Shown: in pieces, positions 1 through 5,604 of the stretch
Position numbering within the stretch: position 1 is the stretch's first letter
How the letters are laid out: each line of letters starts with the position of its first letter
Source: Candidatus Galligastranaerophilus gallistercoris
Lineage (GTDB): Bacteria; Cyanobacteriota; Vampirovibrionia; Gastranaerophilales; Gastranaerophilaceae
NCBI GenBank assembly: GCA_018710795.1
Contig: DVJH01000144.1
Coordinates: 1-5,604, forward strand
Reading direction: 5' to 3'
DNA length: 5,604 nt
Translations under genes and position numbers: made by a program
Notes under the pieces: generated by a model
What the model was told of the DNA's origin: nothing
What the model saw: the letters and a program-made list of their open reading frames with translations, nothing else
Database searches by the model: none

Positions 1-210
1 CATTGCGGCAACGCCCCTTTGAATTCCTTTTGAACCGGTTAATTTATCGATAAGAAAATCAATTGCCGATGTTCCGAAATTTACGATATCGTTTTCTATT
101 GAGTTTTTGGTGGTGTTGTCTGCGTTTTCAAGTCTTTCAAACAATGTATGCAATTGGGCTTTGGTGTTCTGTATTTCTTTTGTGCCGCTGTTTGATAATA
201 CTGCCTGCAT
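1..210 (-). CDS. HEAT-repeat protein, N-terminal part (cut by window edge)
   Basis: Only the first 70 codons lie in the window; the gene continues past the left edge. It reads from an ATG whose complement is at 208-210, with a strong Shine-Dalgarno AGGAGA a few bases upstream (complement at about 214-219), so the start is well supported. After a polar stretch (residues 1-20), residues 20-35 look like one amphipathic helix. Residues 41-57, DIVNFGTSAIDFLIDKL, have the two-helix pattern of a HEAT / PBS-lyase-like repeat (acidic residue, I-x-x-F-G-x-x-A-I-x-x-L-I). 'RGVAAM' at 65-70 resembles the start of the next repeat. Such repeats form a curved scaffold for protein-protein contact; the specific role here is unknown. 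No signal peptide is visible, so it is probably cytoplasmic. It is transcribed divergently from the enolase gene. The assignment to the repeat class is fairly good; no more exact family can be named from 70 residues. Confidence 0.75.
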   Translation of the reverse strand, partial: MQAVLSNSGTKEIQNTKAQLHTLFERLENADNTTKNSIENDIVNFGTSAIDFLIDKLTGSKGIQRGVAAM

Positions 211-245
211 TTTCTCTCCTTTATGTAAGTTTCAATATGTTTTGA

Positions 246-251
246 ATTATA
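246..251 (-). promoter_or_regulatory. Candidate -10 box for the HEAT-repeat gene
   Basis: Read on the minus strand this is a perfect TATAAT. It would place the transcription start near 239 and give a leader of roughly 28 nt that carries the AGGAGA ribosome site. No good -35 hexamer is found 16-18 bp upstream (the sequence there is near ACGGTT), and the DNA is very AT-rich, so chance occurrence is a real possibility. Confidence 0.33.
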
Positions 252-285
252 AAGCAAATAAAATCGAAAACCGTTTTTTTTAATA

Positions 286-311
286 TAATCTTTATATCCT
301 TGTAAAGATTA
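286..311. repeat. 9-bp perfect inverted repeat, possible operator or leader hairpin
   Basis: TAATCTTTA (286-294) and TAAAGATTA (303-311) are exact reverse complements separated by 8 nt. The element sits in the divergent region between the HEAT-repeat gene and the enolase gene, about 70 bp before the enolase start. A TATAAT string at 284-289 on the plus strand overlaps its left arm. A dyad of this size and spacing could be a repressor or activator site for either gene, or a weak AT-rich hairpin in the enolase leader. The symmetry is seen directly; the regulatory role is inference. An 8-bp palindrome GCAATTGC follows at 322-329. Confidence 0.4.
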
Positions 312-367
312 CGCCATATATGCAATTGCGGTTAATTTTATTTTTTAAAATACTCTTTTTTGTAAAT

Positions 368-373
368 AAGGAG
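368..373 (+). promoter_or_regulatory. Ribosome binding site of the enolase gene
   Basis: AAGGAG lies 8 nt before the ATG at 382, a near-ideal Shine-Dalgarno that fixes the start codon. No convincing -35/-10 pair could be placed upstream; TAAAAT at 346-351 is the nearest -10-like string but lacks a matching -35. Confidence 0.8.
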
Positions 374-381
374 TATATCTT

Positions 382-1698
382 ATGGAAAATAAAATTAAAG
401 ATATAAAAGCATGGCAGATATTGGATTCAAAAGGAAACCCCGCACTAAGAGTTGAAATTGAAACGTATGAAGGAATTAAAGGTTTTGCATCCGTTCCGAG
501 CGTAACTTCAAAAGGCAGATTTGAAGCTTTTGAATTGAGAGATAACGATAAGTCCGTTTACGGCGGGCTCGGAGTTTTAAAGGCGGTGAATAACGTTAAA
601 GAGACAATAAAAAATGCTCTTAAAGATAAATGTGTTTTAAACGGGTATGAAATCGATAATCTTTTGGTTGAGCTTGATAATACGGAAAATAAATCAAAAC
701 TGGGGGCTAATGCAATTCTGGGGGTGTCTATGGCTGCAGCTTGCTGTGCTTCAAAATGTTTAAACATTCCTTTGTATGAATATATAGGGGGGATTAATGC
801 CGTTATTCTTCCCGTTCCGATGATAAATATAATTAACGGCGGAGCGCATGCCAACAATAATCTTGATTTTCAGGAGTTTATGATTACTCCCGTCGGTGCG
901 GAGAGTTTTTATGATGCAATAAGAATGTCGAGCGAAATATTTCATACGCTTGAAAAAAATTTAAAAAAAGAGAATATGTCAACTTCAGTCGGGCTTGAAG
1001 GAGGATTTACACCCGACCTAAAAACAAATAAAGACGCAATTGAATTAATTTTAAATGCAATAAATGATTCGGGGTATACGACGGATGAAGTTAAAATCTG
1101 TCTTGATATTGCTTCAAGCGAACTTTATAAAGACGGGAAATATAATTTTCGGGGTGAAAATCTTATTCTTGATAAAAAAGAGGCGGCGGAATATTTTGAA
1201 CATCTGGTCGAAGATTATCCCGTTATTTCGATTGAAGACGGTATGGCGCAGGATGATTATGACGGGTGGAGAATTTTAACCGATAAATTAAAAGATAAGT
1301 GCCTTCTTGTCGGAGATGATTTATTTGTTACAAACTCAAAACTTTTAAAAGAGGGGATTGAAAATAATATTGCAAATGCAATATTAATTAAGCCCAACCA
1401 GATAGGAACGGTAAGCGAAACCATCGAGACGGTAAGAATCGCAAAAAATGCGGGATATAAAAATATAATTTCCCACAGATCCGCAGAAACCGAAGATACT
1501 TTTATTGCGGATTTTGCGGTCGGAATAAATTCGGGGCTTATTAAGACGGGTTCAATGTCAAGGTCGGAGCGCACCGCAAAATATAACAGACTTCTTATTA
1601 TTGAAGATGAATTGAAAAAATCGGGAAAATATATGGGGCTGAATTCTTATTTTAAGAATGCAAAAATATGCTGCAATAAATGCAACAGATACGGATAA
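382..1698 (+). CDS. eno: Enolase (phosphopyruvate hydratase), divergent loop sequences
   Basis: Enolase interconverts 2-phosphoglycerate and phosphoenolpyruvate in the cytoplasm with two Mg2+ ions. The 438-aa product aligns end to end with bacterial enolases (about 430 aa): N-terminal capping domain at about 1-140, then the (beta/alpha) barrel. The Mg ligands D242, E285 (SIEDG) and D312 (VGDDLFVTN) are present, as are catalytic E165 (QEFM), E206, K337 (ILIKPNQIGT), H365 (SHRS) and K388 (IKTGSMSRSER), plus H156. Several normally near-invariant positions are changed. The mobile loop S-G-A-S-T-G is S-V-T-S-K-G (40-45), keeping the metal-binding serine as S43. VGDEGG is VGLEGG (203-208), DSRGNPT is DSKGNPA (15-21), and SHRSGETED is SHRSAETED. 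The C-terminus adds a tail with C430, C431 and C434. It could be the cell's glycolytic enolase or a diverged paralogue. It is convergent with gyrB and has no operon partner. Family assignment is very secure; normal activity is likely but not certain. Confidence 0.92.
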   Translation: MENKIKDIKAWQILDSKGNPALRVEIETYEGIKGFASVPSVTSKGRFEAFELRDNDKSVYGGLGVLKAVNNVKETIKNALKDKCVLNGYEIDNLLVELDNTENKSKLGANAILGVSMAAACCASKCLNIPLYEYIGGINAVILPVPMINIINGGAHANNNLDFQEFMITPVGAESFYDAIRMSSEIFHTLEKNLKKENMSTSVGLEGGFTPDLKTNKDAIELILNAINDSGYTTDEVKICLDIASSELYKDGKYNFRGENLILDKKEAAEYFEHLVEDYPVISIEDGMAQDDYDGWRILTDKLKDKCLLVGDDLFVTNSKLLKEGIENNIANAILIKPNQIGTVSETIETVRIAKNAGYKNIISHRSAETEDTFIADFAVGINSGLIKTGSMSRSERTAKYNRLLIIEDELKKSGKYMGLNSYFKNAKICCNKCNRYG

Positions 1699-1699
1699 T

Positions 1700-1801
1700 T
1701 TTATACGTGGAAGTTCGGGCGTTTTTAAGGCTTGTTTGCTTACAATGCTTAAATTTCCTGTGTCGCAATAGAATGGTTAATATAATTATCCCCCGTATAA
1801 A
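1700..1801. repeat. Segment bounded by short inverted repeats
   Basis: TTTATACG (1700-1707) and CGTATAAA (1794-1801) are exact reverse complements. After one mismatch the pairing continues with GG (1709-1710) and CC (1791-1792). The segment begins two bases after the enolase stop codon and ends just before the second inverted-repeat segment (1804-1934). It contains no credible gene. An 8-bp AT-rich match over 100 bp can arise by chance, so this is tentative. It is recorded because together with the next element it fills the whole convergent gap. Confidence 0.3.
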
Positions 1802-1803
1802 TT

Positions 1804-1934
1804 CTGATTTTCTTAGCGGCTCGGTTTTAGAATTTCGCTTCATAATTTCATAAATGAAATTATTCCGCTTCATCAACACTCGCCTTGGCGCACTTCGTTC
1901 ACTGCCGTTCACATTCCGTGCTACAGAAAATCAG
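1804..1934. repeat. 131-bp segment with imperfect terminal inverted repeats, reaching into gyrB
   Basis: The left end CTGATTTTCT-TAGC (1804-1817) matches the reverse complement of the right end, CTGATTTTCT-G-TAGC (1934-1920): 14 of 14 bases with a single one-base gap. Inside are a 10-bp perfect hairpin (1842-1863), an exact 8-bp direct repeat CGCTTCAT at 1836-1843 and 1866-1873 flanking that hairpin, a small palindrome CGCCTTGGCG (1881-1890), and CGTTCAC repeated at 1896-1902 and 1906-1912. The right terminus includes the gyrB stop codon (complement at 1931-1933). The structure is what a small non-coding palindromic repeat or miniature inverted-repeat element would show. It could equally be a folded 3' untranslated region of the convergent transcripts. 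No transposase and no clear target-site duplication is present. Confidence 0.5.
1842..1863. repeat. 10-bp perfect hairpin in the convergent gap
   Basis: ATAATTTCAT (1842-1851) and ATGAAATTAT (1854-1863) are exact reverse complements around a 2-nt loop. The stem has only two G-C pairs in ten and is not followed by a T-run on either strand, so it does not look like a standard intrinsic terminator, although it sits where transcripts from the enolase gene and gyrB would meet. It may help stop or stabilise both messages, or be the core of the surrounding inverted-repeat segment. Confidence 0.55.
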
Positions 1935-4378
1935 GTATCAATATTTGTGGCGTAGATTGCGTTCGCCTCGATAAAATCACGTCTGGGGCCGACATTGTCG
2001 CCCATAAGAATGTCAAATAATTCATCGCAAAGCATTGCGTCTTCAATTGAAACCTGCAAAAGCGTTCTGTTTGCAGGGTCCATTGTGGTTTCCCACAATT
2101 GCTGCGGCATCATTTCGCCCAAACCTTTGAACCTTTGCAATTGAATGCCTTTTTTGCCTCTTTCTTCAACAATTCTCTGCAATTCGGCAAAAGACGTTAT
2201 ATCTTTTGAACCCTCCGGTGTTTCAAGGGTTAAGATTTTTTCTTCTTCAATTAAAAATTCTCTTATTTTCGGGTATGAATTTTTAATTCTTTCATATTCT
2301 TTTGACCTTATCATGTTTGATGTAATCGTAACGGGGTCAATATATTCTCCCAAATCAACTCTGAAATAGAATTTATTGTTGTCTTCATTTTTGGCTAAGA
2401 ATACTTTATAGTTTTTAGCTTCTTCAATACCGTAATTCAAAGCGTGGTCTTCAATATAGTGCGCAAGATATTTATAGATTTCCTGCATTCTTTCTTCATT
2501 GTCAAAATCGTTGGGTTCAATGTTTGATCTTATTAAACCTCTTACGATGACGGAGGGCATCTGGTTGATTATCGGGTTATGGAATGATTTATAATAAGAT
2601 GACATTGAATAAATCATGTTTTCCAATGCATCATCCGTGAGGCTTTTTGTTTTTGCTTTGTTATATAAAGTCATTCCTTTAATGCCTCTTTCCCTCATCA
2701 TTTTATCCAAAGCTCTGTCGTCGTACAGATATTCCGCCGTTTTTCCTATCGTAACTTTATATAAAGGCGGCTGGGCTATATAAATATGACCTTTTTCGAT
2801 TAAGGGTTTTGCATATCTGAAGAAAAACGTTAACAATAACGTTCTTATATGAGCTCCGTCAACATCGGCATCGGTCATAAATATAATTTTATGGTATCTT
2901 AATTTATCGGTGTTCACTTCATCCGGGTTTTTGGAAATATTGACGCCGATTGCCTGAATTAAAGATTGAATTTCATTATTTGCATACATTTTATCCAATC
3001 TTGCACGTTCAACGTTTAAGATTTTACCTCTCAAAGGTAAAATTGCCTGAAACATTCTGTTTCTGCCCTGTTTAGCGGAACCTCCCGCAGAATCACCCTC
3101 TACAATATATAATTCGCATTTTTCGGGTTCTCTGTTCGAACAATCCGCAAGTTTCCCCGGGAGTGTTGAAGATTCGAGAGCCGTTTTTCTTCTTGTTAAT
3201 TCTCTTGCTCTTCTTGCAGCTTCCCTTGCTCTTTGCGCCTGCAGAATTTTTTCGATTATTAATTTTGCGGTTTTTGGATTAAATTCAAGCCATTCCATGA
3301 ATTTATCTCTTACGACATCATTTACGATAGGGGTAACTTCCGCATTTCCCAGTTTTTCTTTTGTCTGCCCTTCAAATTCGGGGTTTGAAATTTTAACCGA
3401 GACAATGGCCGTCATGCCTTCTCTTATGTCTTCACCCGCTAAATTTTGTTCGTTATCTTTTATGATGTTATTTTTTCTTGCATAATCGTTGATAACTCTT
3501 GTGATACCGTTTCTGAAACCCGTCAGGTGGGTTCCGCCGAAGTGGGTGTTAATGTTATTTGCAAAACATAAAATGTTTTCATTATATGCATCCGTATATT
3601 GAAGCGCAACTTCAACCGCAACGCCTTCCACCGTTTTTTCCATATAAACGGGTTTTTCAAACATAACGTTTTTATTTTTATTTAAATGTTCGACATAGCT
3701 TGCAATACCGCCTTCATAGTGGAAGGTTTCTTCTTTTTGATTTTTTTTGTCGTGGAATATAATTTTTAAACCTTTGTTTAAAAATGCCATTTCTCTGAAT
3801 CTGCTTCCCACAACATCGCAGTCGATTTCCGTTGTTTCGGTAAAAATTTCAGGGTCAAGCCAGAATGTTGTTTTTGTTCCTCTTTCGGTTGTTTCTCTTA
3901 CTTTTTCAACGGGATGAACGGGTTCGCCCCTTAAATATTCCTGACGGTATAACCAGCCGTCGCGCGCAACTTCAACTATAAATTTTTCGCTCAATGCGTT
4001 TACAACGGAAGCGCCTACGCCATGGAGCCCGCCCGATACCTTATAACCGCCGTCGCCGAATTTTCCGCCCGCATGAAGCACCGTATGAACGATTTCAAGT
4101 GCGGATTTACCCGAATCGGGTTTAATATCAACGGGAATTCCCCTTCCGTTATCCTGCACGGTAACGGAGTTATCGGGATTCACCGTAACGATAATCGTGT
4201 CGCAAAACCCTGCAAGGCTTTCATCGATTGAGTTGTCCACAATTTCATATATACAATGGTGAAGCCCTCTCTGGCTGGTTGAGCCGATATACATACCAGG
4301 TCTTAACCTTACGGCTTCCAACCCTTCAAGTACTCTTATATTACTCGCATCATAATGCTGTGTTGCGGTTTCTGTCAT
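1931..4378 (-). CDS. gyrB: DNA gyrase subunit B
   Basis: GyrB is the ATPase subunit of the A2B2 gyrase that introduces negative supercoils. Of 815 residues, the GHKL ATPase domain is at about 1-220, with catalytic E45 and Mg-binding N49 in EIVDNSIDE, DNGRGIP at 76-82 (D76, R79) and GGLHGVG at 116-122. The transducer is at about 225-395, with the QTK loop (338-340). The TOPRIM domain has EGDSAGGSAKQGR (427-439, E427) and the DADVD metal cluster (D503, D505, D507). The QRFKGLGEM motif (748-756) and C-terminal tail follow. Residues of about 552-735 match the extra domain of E. coli-type GyrB (804 aa), absent from the roughly 640-aa forms; this length and the motifs favour GyrB over ParE. D429 and R450 occupy the two positions linked to quinolone susceptibility and are ordinary residues. 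The ATG (complement at 4376-4378) follows AGGGGAG at short spacing. The protein ends normally (..NIDT). No intein or frameshift is seen. It is divergent from the kinase-like gene. Confidence 0.98.
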   Translation of the reverse strand: MTETATQHYDASNIRVLEGLEAVRLRPGMYIGSTSQRGLHHCIYEIVDNSIDESLAGFCDTIIVTVNPDNSVTVQDNGRGIPVDIKPDSGKSALEIVHTVLHAGGKFGDGGYKVSGGLHGVGASVVNALSEKFIVEVARDGWLYRQEYLRGEPVHPVEKVRETTERGTKTTFWLDPEIFTETTEIDCDVVGSRFREMAFLNKGLKIIFHDKKNQKEETFHYEGGIASYVEHLNKNKNVMFEKPVYMEKTVEGVAVEVALQYTDAYNENILCFANNINTHFGGTHLTGFRNGITRVINDYARKNNIIKDNEQNLAGEDIREGMTAIVSVKISNPEFEGQTKEKLGNAEVTPIVNDVVRDKFMEWLEFNPKTAKLIIEKILQAQRAREAARRARELTRRKTALESSTLPGKLADCSNREPEKCELYIVEGDSAGGSAKQGRNRMFQAILPLRGKILNVERARLDKMYANNEIQSLIQAIGVNISKNPDEVNTDKLRYHKIIFMTDADVDGAHIRTLLLTFFFRYAKPLIEKGHIYIAQPPLYKVTIGKTAEYLYDDRALDKMMRERGIKGMTLYNKAKTKSLTDDALENMIYSMSSYYKSFHNPIINQMPSVIVRGLIRSNIEPNDFDNEERMQEIYKYLAHYIEDHALNYGIEEAKNYKVFLAKNEDNNKFYFRVDLGEYIDPVTITSNMIRSKEYERIKNSYPKIREFLIEEEKILTLETPEGSKDITSFAELQRIVEERGKKGIQLQRFKGLGEMMPQQLWETTMDPANRTLLQVSIEDAMLCDELFDILMGDNVGPRRDFIEANAIYATNIDT

Positions 4379-4381
4379 AAT

Positions 4382-4388
4382 CTCCCCT
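4382..4388 (-). promoter_or_regulatory. Ribosome binding site of gyrB
   Basis: On the minus strand AGGGGAG lies only 3 nt before the ATG (about 5 nt counting from AGGGG). This is rather close spacing but a strong anti-16S match. It supports the chosen gyrB start, which also gives the usual N-terminal length before the ATPase motifs. Confidence 0.65.
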
Positions 4389-4405
4389 TTAATAAATATA
4401 CCTAC

Positions 4406-4435
4406 ATGCTAGCACAAAAACGCCGCATGAGCCAA
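4406..4435 (-). promoter_or_regulatory. Candidate gyrB promoter, proximal
   Basis: Minus-strand TTGGCT (complement at 4430-4435), an 18-bp spacer, then TAGCAT (4406-4411) preceded by TGC, an extended -10 arrangement. This would give a leader of roughly 20 nt. A second candidate lies further out: TTGACT (complement at 4464-4469), 16 bp, TATGTT (4442-4447). Both are only partial consensus matches in AT-rich DNA, and the choice between them cannot be made from sequence alone. Confidence 0.35.
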
Positions 4436-4449
4436 ATTACAAACATAAT

Positions 4450-4480
4450 TTAACATAAAAATAAGTCAATTTTTTATATT
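4450..4480 (+). promoter_or_regulatory. Candidate promoter for the kinase-like gene
   Basis: TTAACA (4450-4455, five of six consensus bases) and TATATT (4475-4480, five of six) are separated by 19 bp, longer than the ideal 17. Transcription would start near 4487, giving a leader of about 33 nt with the ribosome site in it. The pair overlaps the distal gyrB promoter candidate on the other strand, so the two divergent promoters may compete. The very high A+T content makes such matches common by chance. Confidence 0.25.
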
Positions 4481-4505
4481 TTGAATTTTTATATAAATAT
4501 ATATA

Positions 4506-4512
4506 AAGAAGG
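4506..4512 (+). promoter_or_regulatory. Ribosome binding site deciding the start at 4520
   Basis: AAGAAGG ends 7 nt before the ATG at 4520. The reading frame is open upstream to a TTG at 4481, but that codon has no Shine-Dalgarno and the extra 13 codons would be translated from the AT-rich leader that contains this site. The ATG at 4520 is therefore preferred. Confidence 0.7.
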
Positions 4513-4519
4513 TTTGGTT

Positions 4520-5545
4520 ATGATAAACGGTATAAATTTATTCAATACGGCGCCTCTTCAATTTAAAGGCGGAAGGAATGTTTCGTTCAAAGGAAGCGGC
4601 GTTCAAAACGATTGTTTTATAAAATCGGAGCAAAAAAAGCCTCTTGACAATGAATTTATCAAATGGGCAGAAGAAAACGATTTTTTAAATAAAGGTTTAA
4701 AAGAATCTTTCAGTGAAGAAAACCTTTTGGGGCAGGGTTTTTCAAACAGTGTTTATAAAATAGAGGGTAACGATGATTACGTTTTAAGGGTGCCAAGAAG
4801 CTATTTTGACCCCGATAAAACGGATTTTGGCGATTATAAAATTAGAGATACAAAAGATAAGAATTTAAAAAGTAATTTCGGGCAGCAGGCTGCTTTAATT
4901 CAATCCGATGATGTTCATAAACCTTCAATTGAAGTTTTATTAAAGCAACAGGGAATTACAAACGGAAACCCGCCCCCTTCCGCTATTTTTGAAGAAAGCG
5001 GAAAATTAAGGGAAGGCGAAATTTCTTATGAGGCAATCGAGCGCAAGGAACATTATGCAAAATGTTTAAAAATTTTAGCTTCCATGCCCCAGAGCGCTTA
5101 TGATGATTTAATAGATAAATTTATTGAGCTTGATGAAGCGGGATATAAATTTGATTATTACAATCCGAATAACTTTTTATTGGATGAAGATAAAGGTTCA
5201 ATAGAGATAATTGACCTTGATAAATACAAGGCTCCTTATAAAAATGATTTGGGGAATGCTCTTTGGGCGCTTACAAATATTGAATACTTAAATACATATC
5301 TTTCAAGTTATGATGAATCTTCTCGCCTTATAAGCGATAATGATAAGAATGAAGCTGTCGGAAACACCATAGAAGTTATTTCAAAATATACAAAAGCGCT
5401 TCAAAATAAGGGCAAAAAATATTCATCCGACGGGTATGAATTTATGACGCAATTATTTGAAAGCTATCCTATGAGTTTTTATTTAAAGACACTAAATAGA
5501 AGCGAAAAATTGCAAAAATTAAAAGACATGGGCGTTATGGATTAG
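4520..5545 (+). CDS. Protein-kinase-like protein with 'FKG' N-terminus, possible pseudokinase
   Basis: Not a protein I can name. From the ATG at 4520 it is 341 aa. Residues 15-17 and 23-25 are two FKG tripeptides in a low-complexity leader; there is no classic signal peptide or membrane segment. The middle reads like a protein kinase fold. A glycine-rich loop LLGQGFSNSVYKI (69-81) is followed by a beta-3-like strand YVLRVPR (87-93), with R90 where the catalytic lysine is expected. A helix and hinge region follow, then a catalytic-loop-like FDYYNPNNFLLD (211-222) and a DFG-like IDLD (231-234, D232). The usual HRD is lost: depending on alignment, D212 with N217 keeps the D-x4-N spacing, or a tyrosine (Y213) takes the aspartate position. 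Residues 240-341 are mostly helical and unassigned. Candidates are a diverged Ser/Thr or small-molecule kinase, an effector-type kinase, or a pseudokinase. The kinase-like fold is inference from motif order. It is divergent from gyrB with no operon partner. Confidence 0.65.
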   Translation: MINGINLFNTAPLQFKGGRNVSFKGSGVQNDCFIKSEQKKPLDNEFIKWAEENDFLNKGLKESFSEENLLGQGFSNSVYKIEGNDDYVLRVPRSYFDPDKTDFGDYKIRDTKDKNLKSNFGQQAALIQSDDVHKPSIEVLLKQQGITNGNPPPSAIFEESGKLREGEISYEAIERKEHYAKCLKILASMPQSAYDDLIDKFIELDEAGYKFDYYNPNNFLLDEDKGSIEIIDLDKYKAPYKNDLGNALWALTNIEYLNTYLSSYDESSRLISDNDKNEAVGNTIEVISKYTKALQNKGKKYSSDGYEFMTQLFESYPMSFYLKTLNRSEKLQKLKDMGVMD

Positions 5546-5604
5546 GTTTTTTAGTTTTAATTCCCTTGTTTATAAAAAAGAAGATATAAAGATTTTATCA
5601 AACT

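Noticed and set aside
63..245. A 60-codon plus-strand frame rich in F, L, C and W.
   Set aside because: It is the reverse of the HEAT-repeat gene and its promoter region. The hydrophobic composition is what antisense of a polar helical protein gives.
558..857. Open frames on the minus strand within the enolase gene (also 760-945 and 1257-1574).
   Set aside because: They lie antisense to a conserved enzyme and have no recognisable domains or ribosome sites. They are shadows of the real gene.
1706..1726. GC-containing stretch ending in a T-run after the enolase stop, considered as an intrinsic terminator.
   Set aside because: There is a T-run (1722-1726), but the bases before it form no stem longer than about 3 bp, so a hairpin terminator is not supported.
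1652..1912. An 86-codon open frame on the minus strand starting at a GTG 19 bp past the gyrB stop.
   Set aside because: It has no clear ribosome site, runs through both inverted-repeat segments and then antisense into the enolase 3' end, and its translation is a basic, unpatterned sequence. It is better explained as chance openness of the repeat region, though a recurrent repeat could carry the same frame elsewhere in the genome.
2145..4231. Plus-strand open frames inside gyrB (2145-2369, 3297-3485, 4022-4231).
   Set aside because: All are antisense to strongly conserved gyrB motifs and lack independent coding evidence.
1931..4378. Possible intein in gyrB, since some cyanobacterial GyrB proteins carry one, or identity as ParE.
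   Set aside because: The protein is collinear with E. coli GyrB, and the residues after TOPRIM are the known extra domain with no intein splice-site pattern. ParE lacks this domain.
4481..4519. TTG start extending the kinase-like protein by 13 residues.
   Set aside because: No Shine-Dalgarno precedes it and the extension spans the AT-rich leader containing AAGAAGG, which is well placed for the ATG at 4520.
5546..5604. T-rich and A-rich runs after the kinase-like gene, considered as a terminator or a new gene start.
   Set aside because: The runs form only a loose A/T pairing without a GC stem, and no start codon with a ribosome site is present before the window ends.

Overview
The window is AT-rich bacterial DNA with four protein genes. 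It most resembles a gut non-photosynthetic relative of the Cyanobacteria (Vampirovibrionia/Melainabacteria, order Gastranaerophilales). That placement is an inference from three things: the base composition, the short HEAT-repeat protein at the left edge, and the kinase-like protein at the right, whose start carries two 'FKG' tripeptides of a kind I associate with proteins of that lineage. It was not tested by any search.

Layout, left to right. Positions 1-210 (minus) hold the start of a HEAT-repeat protein cut off by the window edge. A 171-bp divergent intergenic region follows, containing a 9-bp inverted repeat. Positions 382-1698 (plus) encode an enolase-family protein that keeps every catalytic and metal-binding residue I can place but is altered in the mobile loop and in the motif around the catalytic glutamate. 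A 232-bp convergent gap (1699-1930) has no credible gene and consists largely of inverted repeats, one of which runs into the end of gyrB. Positions 1931-4378 (minus) encode a full-length, E. coli-type DNA gyrase subunit B with the extra domain after TOPRIM. A divergent promoter region of about 140 bp separates it from 4520-5545 (plus), a protein-kinase-like protein with an 'FKG' N-terminus and degenerate catalytic motifs. The last 59 bases hold nothing I can assign.

The genes do not form an obvious pathway or operon: orientation changes at every gene, so each is probably transcribed on its own. Enolase (lower glycolysis) and gyrase (DNA supercoiling) are housekeeping functions. The HEAT-repeat and kinase-like proteins are lineage-specific and of unknown role. 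I see no tRNA, rRNA, CRISPR array, transposase or phage gene. The items most worth a second look are the kinase-like protein, the unusual enolase active-site loops, and the inverted-repeat segment overlapping the gyrB stop codon.
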